Positions 56,839 to 64,000 of a stretch of DNA of 64,000 nucleotides are shown in pieces. A program made the translations under genes and the position numbers. Source of the stretch: Scylla paramamosain (Eukaryota > Arthropoda > Malacostraca > Decapoda > Portunidae); the NCBI RefSeq assembly GCF_035594125.1, contig NC_087166.1, forward strand, positions 21,278,266-21,342,265, in the 5' to 3' direction. Below the pieces are notes generated by a model that made no database searches, had not been told where the DNA came from, and saw nothing but the letters and a program-made list of their open reading frames with translations. Every line of letters begins with the position of its first letter. The stretch's first letter is position 1.

Positions 56839-58548
56839 GATAAAAACTCTACCTTGCATGATTCAGGGCTTGGTCCTCCCTCTCCTCCACCCTCTGACTA
56901 CTTCATGGTACCTATTGAAATTTTTCACAATGATGTTTTCCATGCTCTCATTGGCGTAAACCCTCAGAAGGCTTATGGATCTGATGGGGTCCCTCCTATT
57001 GTTCTTTGAAACTGCGCCTCCGTGCTTGCATCTTGCCTTGTCGAACTTCTAAGTCTGTCTGTCAAAATCTACCTTTCCTTCTTGCTGGAAGTTTGTTTAC
57101 ATTCAGCCTGTTCCTAAAAAAGGTGACTGTTCTAATCCCTGAAACTACCATCCTATTGCTTCAATTTCCTGCCTATATGAAAATTTTTAATCTATCCTCA
57201 ACAGGAAAGTTCTTAAACATCTATCACTTCTATCTGATCATCAGTATGGGTTTCATCAATGCTGCTGTACTGGTGATCTGGCTTTCCTTACTGAGTCTTG
57301 GTTATCCTCTTTTACAGAGTTTCACCAAAATCTCTAAAAGAGACATATCAAAAGCTTTTGATAGAGTCTGGCACAAAGCTTTGATTTCCAGATTATCCTC
57401 CTATGGCTTCTATCCTTCTCTCTGTAACTTCATCTCAAGTTTCCTTTCCAACTGTTCTATTGCTGTTGCGTAGATGGTCACTGTTCTTCTAAATTTATTA
57501 ACAGTGGTATTCCTCTGGGTTCTGTCCTGTCATCCACTCTCTTCCTGTTATTCATCAATGATCTTCCAAAGCAAACTTCTTGTCTTATGCACTCCTACAC
57601 TGATGATACCACCTTGCACTTTTCCACGTCATTTCATAGATGTCCCACCCTTCAGGAAGTAAACAGTTCATGCAGGGAAGCCACAGAATGCTTTGCTTCT
57701 GATCTCTCTAAAATTTCTGATTTGAGCAGAGCAAAGTTGGTATTGTTCCATCTATCAACTCGACACAACCTTTCAGACAACTATCCCCTCTGCTTCATTG
57801 ACACTCAACTGTCCCCCTCTTTTACACTATCCTTTTCTTATAATCTATACTGGAAACTTCACATCTCATCTTTAGCTAAAACAGCTTCTATGAAGTTAGG
57901 CATTCTGAGACGTCTGTGACAGTTTTTTTCTCACCCCCCCAGTTGCTAACTCTGTACAAGGGCCTTATTTGTCCATGTATGGAGTATACTTCACATGTCT
58001 GGGGGGTTCTGCTCATGCTGCTCTTTTATGCAGGGTGTAATCAAAAGCTTTTTGTCTCATCAACTCCTCTCCTCTAACTGACCATCTTCAGCCTCTTTCT
58101 CATTGCTGCAATATTGCATCTCTTGCGATCCTCTACTGCTGTTTTCATGCTAACTGTTCTTCTGATATTGCTAACTGCTTGTCTTCCCTCCTCCCACAGC
58201 CACATTGCACAAGACTTTCTTCTTTCTCTCACCCCTGTTCTGTCCACCTCTCTAATGCAAGAGTTGACCAGTATTCTCAATCATTCATCCCTTTCTCTGG
58301 TAAATTCTGGAACTCCCTGCCTGCTTCTTTATTTTCACCTTCCTATGACTTGAATTCCTTCAAGAGGGAGGTTTTAAGACACTTATCCTTCAATTTTTGA
58401 CTTATCCTTCAATTTTTGACTTATCCTTCAATTTTTGACTACCATTTTGGACCCTATTCAGGGACTGGCATCTCTGAGGTTTTTTTTTTTATTTCTTTTA
58501 TTGAATTTTTATTGACCTTGTGCAGTGTCCCTTCTACATAAGAAAAAA
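56839..58548 (+). mobile_element. LINE C copy 3, 5'-truncated, inserted into LINE A copy 8
   Basis: Starts within RT-adjacent sequence (KNSTLHDSGLGPPSPPPSDY) and contains NPQKAYGSDGVPPIVL, then frame-broken RT with DISKAFDRVWHKALISRL and SSYGFYPSLCNF (57,342-57,440). The catalytic block reads SYTDDTTLHFST near 57,590-57,625, and the tail ends in the C-family 3' sequence. Many frameshifts. Near the 3' end a 19-bp unit (ACTTATCCTTCAATTTTTG) is tandemly triplicated at 58,381-58,437. Confidence 0.85.
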
Positions 58549-59400
58549 ACTACATCCTCACTTATCTTGTTCCAAACTTCTATATTTCTCTGTGGAAAAC
58601 TATGTTTCTTTATGTTATTCAAGCATCTTTCTTTTCGTAGTTTTTTGCTGTGGCCTTGTGTGTATCTGGTATTTTCTACTTCTCTTAGCAGTAGTTTCTC
58701 ATTATTAATTTCTTCCATTCGATCCCACAATTTTATATCAATATTAATTCTCCCCTTTCTCTTCTCTGTTCCAGTGTTGGCAGATTAATTTCTTTTAACC
58801 CATCTTCATATGTTAATTCTTCCAGTCCTGGAACCATCTTCATTGCCATCCTTTGTATACTTTCTAGTTTTTTTGACATTTTTCTTCTTGTGGGGAGACC
58901 ATACTGATTCTGCATATGATGGTAATTACTTTTCTCATCATATCTTTATCCATGTAGTGGAATGCTGTTCCAATATTTCTCACCATTCTATATGTATCTC
59001 TGAATATCTTTTTTACATGCTTCTCCAACTGTTGACTATCCTGTATCCTCCCAGATCTTTCTCTTTGTGTACTTTCATTATTTCTTCATTCCCTATTTTT
59101 ACATGTCCATTTTGGTCTTTTTTCAGTTTTTCCCATTTCCATTACATGAAAATTTTTTCACATTAAATTCCATCTCACATTTCTTACTCCAGTCCCAGAT
59201 TTTATCCAAGTCCTCTTGTAGAATTTCAGTCTCTGTTATTTCTTATATATTTTTGTAATTTTGCATTGTTTGCAAACAAACTTGTGTAACTCTACTTCTT
59301 CAGCCATATCATTTATGTAAATCAGGAAAAGTATTGGTGCCAGCAGTGATCCTTGTGGTACTCTACTATCTACTTTTGTACTATCTACTATCATTCCTTA
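58549..59400 (-). mobile_element. LINE A copy 8, RT end and tail body
   Basis: Minus-strand tail at 58,730-58,565 (LLREVENTRYTQGHSKKL, then NIKKHSFPQRNIEVWNKI) and RT end at 58,915-58,733 (RMAMKMVPGLEELTYEDGLK and [14 protein letters not shown]). Earlier RT sequence runs to about 59,400, where the SGVxQGSLxxP block is degraded. Closely related to LINE A copy 1 at 13.7-14.3 kb. Confidence 0.75.
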
Positions 59401-59434
59401 ATATTATTATTATTAAAGGTTGATTGGTTAAGAT

Positions 59435-59758
59435 TTATTTTGTTGTTCTCTCACATTTATCTCCTCCAGTTTTGTTTTCAGCTTGGATATTTCCCCATGT
59501 TTTCCTAAATTGCTTTCTAACTTTTTTCTGAAGGGATTTTACCACTTCCATCACTATTTTCATTTCCTTCCTCTGTTGATCTGCATCACATTCTACTTTT
59601 CTCAATCTCAACTTCAGAAACTGTATTTCACTTTTATTTAAGTCTTGTTCACTAAATCTATCAAAGTTTAATTCTCTAGGTGAAATTGATTCAGAAATTT
59701 TTATGCCATGTTTGTTTACATTTGTTGCCAGGCTGGCTAAGCCACAAGTCAGCAACAC
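59435..59758 (-). other. Unrecognised open frame with coiled-coil character
   Basis: A 107-codon minus-strand frame rich in Lys, Glu, Leu and Gln (IQFLKLRLRKVECDADQQRK, then VMEVVKSLQKKVRKQFRKTW) with a heptad-like pattern. It follows the truncated LINE A and may be a piece of a LINE ORF1, but no similarity to the other ORF1 regions in the window was evident. Confidence 0.3.
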
Positions 59759-60146
59759 TCGCTATTCCTTGTCTGTGGGACCACACTCACTCACTCATAT
59801 CCTGTAAACCACATCTCTGGGCCTTCCTGGTAATGCTGTCCTCTGTCAGGTCCAGTTTCTGGTGTAGATTTCCCATAAAATCAACCTTTTACTGGAAGTG
59901 AATCTTCGCTGTTGTTGTTGACTTAATCGATATGCAACACAAATTATAACTGCAAATGCCCAATTAAATGTTCTAGTTTTCCAGTGACACAAAAATACAC
60001 ATAACCCCAAAATAAAAAAGACAATAAAATAATGATAACAAGCAAAAGAAAAACCATACATGCTTCTTCTTAGACCCCATGCTTTCTCTCAAACTCCATC
60101 CCCTCACTCTATGAACAGTGGCAACCCACATAGATGTCCAATGTAT

Positions 60147-60148
<2 letters not shown>
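59759..60148. other. Unassigned spacer
   Basis: No gene recognised. Confidence 0.5.

Positions 60149-60236
<88 letters not shown>
60149..60236. repeat. (AT)n microsatellite, 88 bp
   Basis: Uninterrupted AT repeats abutting the left terminal repeat of the Penelope-like element. Confidence 0.98.
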
Positions 60237-60238
<2 letters not shown>

Positions 60239-60334
60239 AGAATTTCTTCTTCAGTTTATTGCTTTCAGTGTTTCACCTTCACAGAAGGCATCATCAAGCT
60301 GAAAACAAATAGAATTTAGTATATCATACTGTAC
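60237..60334 (-). repeat. Inverted terminal repeat of Penelope-like element, left
   Basis: About 98 bp matching the reverse complement of 61,303-61,400 (for example CCAGAATTTCTTCTTCA and GTTTCACCTTCACAGAAGGC). Confidence 0.85.
60250..60306 (-). ncRNA. Degenerate hammerhead-ribozyme-like motif, left copy
   Basis: Minus strand reads TTGATGA, then a stem-loop GCCTTC-TGT-GAAGGT, then GAAAC, then a short loop and GCA. Order matches a hammerhead core except for the first core base (T for C) and the cleavage-site U (C). Hammerhead motifs are known in Penelope-like element terminal repeats. Confidence 0.3.
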
Positions 60335-60481
60335 ATTAAAAAATAATCTAGTAACTCATTATAGGAAGGTTGATTAAATTTGCTCTAATGTCACACAGAC
60401 CACACCGAAGAAATATATAAAATTACTTATGGCCACCTTAGTTATACTATTAGGAAAAGACTCACTACCATACTTAAAACA

Positions 60482-60745
60482 CAATATCCTGACACCAAGT
60501 TCATTTTCATCTTCAATAATTTTACTATTGCCTCTTTCTTTAAATTCAAAGACAGTATTCCTATTGGGCTCATCTCCAACATCATTTATGAATTTACTTG
60601 TTCAAGTTGCAAGACTCAATATGCTGGAGAAACCAAGAGGAATCTAACACATAGAATCAGTGAACATAAAGGTAATTTGATATGCACACAAACAGTTAGT
60701 TCATCCCCCATTCTCAGCAATAAGAATGCCTTCACACACACGTGA
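60482..60745 (+). pseudogene. Penelope-like element GIY-YIG endonuclease fragment
   Basis: The plus-strand frame encodes SIPIGLISNIIYEFTCSSCK followed by TQYAGETKRNLTHRISEHKG. This fits the GIY-YIG endonuclease located at the C-terminus of Penelope-like retroelements, with a degenerate second motif (QYAG) and the conserved Arg-Ile-x-Glu-His-Lys. The frame stops at a TGA (60,743-60,745). Related sequence seems to continue with frame changes to about 60,850. The RT part is absent. Inverted terminal repeats flank the region. Confidence 0.7.
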
Positions 60746-61107
60746 TCGTACATTTACATTTGAGGATATCACATAAAGCTGATGCACATACAGACATTAG
60801 AATATTAGAAGCTATATTAAACACTTGAAACCTGAGTTAAATAATCAGTTATTATCTTTATCACAACTATATCTTTTATAAACTCTGTTTGGAGCTTTGG
60901 GTATCCAAGCTTGTAACCAACCTATCTCACACACCACCTTCCTTTGTCAGTCCTTACCACACCACCAGTGAGAACATCTGTTTACAATATTTCACGCTTA
61001 TTTTTCTACTTACTTTGCTTAGTATCAGTGTTTACCAATAGATCACATTATATATCACTACAGTCTGTGTCCTGCTTTTTTTATATTTTTTATTATTGTA
61101 CTTACCT

Positions 61108-61231
<124 letters not shown>

Positions 61232-61302
61232 TGGTTTACTTAGTGTTTATTCTTTTATACATTACTGTCCCCTCTATGAGTTACTAGAGTATTTTTGAAT
61301 GA

Positions 61303-61400
61303 ATAGTATGGTATACTAAATTCTTATTTGTTTTTTAGCCTAATGATGCCTTCTGTGAAGGTGAAACACTGCAAGTAATAAATTGAAGAAGAAATTCTGG
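61303..61400 (+). repeat. Inverted terminal repeat of Penelope-like element, right
   Basis: Pairs with 60,237-60,334 in opposite orientation. Confidence 0.85.
61331..61390 (+). ncRNA. Degenerate hammerhead-ribozyme-like motif, right copy
   Basis: CTAATGA (61,340-61,346) is followed by stem II GCCTTC/GAAGGT with loop TGT (61,348-61,362), GAAA (61,363-61,366), and a two-pair stem III (AC with GT) ending in GTA at 61,375-61,377. The core differs from CTGATGA at one base. Stem I could form between TTTTTTAG (61,331-61,338) and TTGAAGAA (61,383-61,390) using G-U pairs. Confidence 0.35.
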
Positions 61401-61576
61401 ATGTTTCCCTGTTCACATCATCTATAACATGGAAACTGTCTCATATATATACTTTTGATGTCCATCTTTTTCCTCCAGAGAAAATCAGCATTCAAGTAAG
61501 CATGTGAACTATAAGCTGAATGCAGTGTCAGATTGAGCCAAGAGGCTGTAAAATAACATCATTCCTGCATGTACAG

Positions 61577-61753
61577 GTATGGGTCTATCAACTTCCCCCG
61601 GTGCTGCATGAATGCACATGATTGGAGGAATCTTCTTAAAATGCTGGTCCAAGTTGGCGTCAGGGTTGGGGGAGATGTTGTAGCACCAGACACATGCCCC
61701 ATTACAATGGAGGAAGTAGAGAGATTGTCATCAAAAGCGTGTAAATTTTCAAG
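61577..61753 (+). CDS. Probable host exon of the LRR-like gene
   Basis: Acceptor TGTACAG before 61,577 and strong donor CAAG|GTAAGT after 61,753. With the preceding exon (TG + G = Trp) it encodes YGSINFPRCCMNAHDWRNLL, then KMLVQVGVRVGGDVVAPDTC, then PITMEEVERLSSKACKFS, with no stop in that frame. It contains a Cys pair and regularly spaced hydrophobics, consistent with a further solenoid unit; no catalytic motif is visible. It ends two bases into a codon, so at least one more exon must lie downstream, outside or unrecognised in the window. Confidence 0.6.
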
Positions 61754-62417
61754 GTAAGTGTGTGCAAGAGTGTGAGCATATAACTCTCCATTACATTGAT
61801 CACTTGTGGCTACCAGTTTTAGGAAGAGCTTAGAGATCATAGAGACTACTCTGTGGTTAAGGTTAAGACTTATACCAACTTTAATTTCCTCTGTATTTTT
61901 GTGACCAACTTTCTATATTTCCTATTGGCTGTATATTATGTACATTTCTCACTGCTGCCCAGCTGTCCCTCTGTCTTCCCCTTACTCATGTTAACATTGT
62001 TATCATATTCTTACCATGGCCCTTAAAAGACTTCACAAGATATTTTGTTATGTGTTTTCCTCCGATACACAGGATTCACTTGAATTTCCTTGCCATATAT
62101 TTTTTTTTAATCATCCAGAATTATCAAACAGCTTTATCATGTGTAGGTAACTAACAGAAATTTTATTCAAATTTATTTGATATACATCTATAAAACCTGA
62201 TGTATAACTCAACTTTGTAATTAATAGAAGATAGGAAAATTTGTTTGGTGGTGTAGGTCTGTGATGATATGGATATGGTGATGTGTCTGTCTAAGGGAGT
62301 GGTGGGGTTAGGTGGCCTGTCAGCTCATCTGTAACACCAAGGGACTCTTGTTGGAAAATTGTTGAGAGCAGTACCAGGTGTCTTGGGTATATATGGTGTG
62401 TCAATGTAATTGGAGTA
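61754..62417. other. Unassigned intronic-type sequence
   Basis: AT-rich; no gene recognised. Confidence 0.5.
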
Positions 62418-62834
62418 TTTTATTAGTACTTGTCTTCAACTTCTCTCATTGTTGCAATGTTGCATCTCTTGCTATCTTTTACTGCTATTTTCACACTAAC
62501 TGGTCTTCTGATTTTGCTAACTGAATGCCTCCCCTCCTCCTGCATCCTTCATGCACAAGACTTACCACTCTCTCACCCATATCCTGTCCACCTCTCTAAT
62601 GCAAGAGTTAACCAGTATTCTTAGTCACTCATTCCCTTTCTCTGGTAAACTCTGGAACTCCCTTTCTGCTTATGTATTTCCTCCTTCCAGTGACTTGAAC
62701 TCTTTCAAGAGGGAGGTTTCAAGATACTTATCCCCCAATTTTTTACCATTTTTCTGTTTCTGTTTATGGACCAGCACCTCACTGGGCTTTTTTTTTTTTT
62801 CCTTGGCCAGTGACCCTTCTACATAAAAAAAAAA
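62418..62834 (+). mobile_element. LINE C copy 4, 3' end only
   Basis: Encodes remnants of the C-terminal part (PFSGKLWNSLSAYVFPPSSD, FKREVSRYLSPNF) and ends with CCTTGGCCAGTGACCCTTCT plus an A tail. Confidence 0.85.
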
Positions 62835-62956
62835 AATATGTGGAGTATGGCCATCTTGTGCATGCCTAGTGTTTTGTTAGTGTGAACTAACACCAACTAC
62901 CTTGGGGGAAATTTCCACTCATATCACACACAATATCAATGCATTAAAAATTCAAC

Positions 62957-64000
62957 AAAAAAAAAAAAAAAGACCCACTGAGATACCAGTCCCTGAATAG
63001 GGTCCAAAGTGCTAGTCAAAAATTGAGGGATAAGTGACTTGAAATCTCTCTCTTAAAGGAATTCAAGTCATAGAAAGGTGGAAATACAGAAGCAGGCAGG
63101 GAGTTCCAGAGTTTAGCAGAGAAAAGGATGAATGATTGAGAATATTGGTTAATTCTTGCATTAGAGAGGTGGACAGAATAGGAATGAGAGAAAGAAGAGT
63201 ATTGTGCAGTGAAGTTGTGGGAGGAAGAGAGGCATACAGTTAGTGAGATCAAAAGAGCAGTTAGCATGATAATAGCAGTAGAAGATAGCTAGAGATGCAA
63301 CATTTGCAGTGATGAGAAAGAAGCTAAAGACAATCAGTCAGAGAAGAGAGGAGTTGATGAGACAAAAACTTTTGATTCCACCCTGTCTAGAAGAGTGCTA
63401 TGAGTGGAACCCCTCCAGACATGTGAAGCATAGTCCATGCATGGACAGATAAGGCCCTTGTACAGAGTTAGCAGCTGGAAGGGTGAGAAAAACTGGCAGA
63501 GATGTCTCAGAATGCCTAACTTCATAGAAGCTGTTTTAGCTAGAGATGAGAAGTGAAGTTTCCAGTTTAGATTATAAGTAAAGGACAGACTGAGAAAGTT
63601 CAGTGTAGAAGAGGGGGACAGTTGAGTGTCTTTAAAGAAGAGGGGATAATTATCTGGAAGGTTGCATTGAGTTGATAGATGGGGGAATTGAGTTTTGAGG
63701 CATTGAACAATACCAAGTTTGCTCTTCCCCAGTCAGAAATTTTAAAGAGATCAGAAGTCAGGCATTCTGTGGCTTCCCTGTGTGAACTGTTTACTTCTTG
63801 AAAGGTTGGATATTTATGAAAAAATGTGGAAAAGTGCAGGGTGTTATTATCAGTGTAGGAGTGGATAGGACAAGAAGTTTGGTTTAGAAAATCATTGATG
63901 AATAATAGGAAGAGAGTGGGCAACAGGACAGAACCCTGAAGAACAACACTTAATAGATTTAGGAGAGCAGTGACTGTCTACCATAGCAGCAATAGAATGG
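62957..64000 (-). mobile_element. LINE C copy 5, minus strand, runs off the window
   Basis: The A tail lies at 62,957-62,972. C-terminal segment at 63,267-63,016 (RINQYSQSFILFSAKLWNSL), middle at 63,525-63,334 (LTLYKGLICPCMDYASHVW), and RT palm at 63,923-63,600 (TLFLLFINDFLNQTSCPIHS, then SYTDNNTLHFS). In the last motif the catalytic Asp-Asp is Asp-Asn. The element continues past base 64,000. Frameshifts separate the three pieces. Confidence 0.85.

Noticed and set aside
61481..61497. 17-bp micro-exon between CTCCAG and GTAAGC
   Set aside because: Its length does not fit the phases of the neighbouring exons.

Overview
This is repeat-dominated animal genomic DNA, most likely from a decapod crustacean. 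The reasons are the very long CT/GA, AT, AC/GT microsatellites, the mixture of CR1/Jockey-like LINEs, BEL/Pao, Ty3/gypsy, Penelope-like and DIRS1-like retroelements (DIRS1-like elements are known to be widespread in Decapoda), and introns of several kilobases. No rRNA, tRNA, CRISPR array or bacterial-type operon was found. The species assignment is an inference; no marker gene is present.

Layout. 1-1.74 kb: partial DIRS1-like gag (minus strand), its TATA-like promoter, a 137-bp duplication and a six-unit hairpin minisatellite. 1.9-3.4 kb: LINE B copy ending in (CT)n. 5-6.5 kb: decayed BEL/Pao gag. 6.5-9.6 kb: LINE B copy (minus) split by an 814-bp mariner with TA target duplication. 9.6-13.1 kb: second BEL/Pao element, cut by a LINE A copy. 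13.1-18.6 kb: two LINE A copies, each ending in (AC)n, the second close to full length. 18.6-22.3 kb: microsatellites and unassigned DNA. 22.36-23.73 kb: probable host exon with a huge Asp/Gly-coding repeat. 23.8-25.7 kb: LINE B copy. 26.1-27.6 kb: internally deleted piggyBac. 29.57-29.74 kb: host LRR-like exon. 30.4-34.5 kb: three LINE A fragments (minus). 34.67-34.83 kb: host exon. 36.5-37.1 kb: hAT-like AT-rich patch. 38.1-51.7 kb: a nested stack in which a young Ty3/gypsy element (39,026-44,226) lies inside a LINE C copy, which appears to lie inside a DIRS1-like element. 53.4-58.5 kb: LINE C copies, one with a long open frame and one inserted into a LINE A copy. 60.2-61.4 kb: Penelope-like remnant flanked by inverted repeats carrying hammerhead-like motifs. 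61.58-61.75 kb: host exon. 62.4-64 kb: LINE C fragments.

How it fits together. The only candidate host gene is a plus-strand gene whose four visible exons (22,356-23,731; 29,565-29,737; 34,670-34,826; 61,577-61,753) have good splice sites and join in compatible phases. They encode an acidic low-complexity segment followed by a leucine-rich, possibly NLR-like, region. Nearly everything between these exons is transposable-element sequence inside introns. The only element that looks recent is the gypsy copy, whose two 243-bp LTRs differ at one position that I could see.
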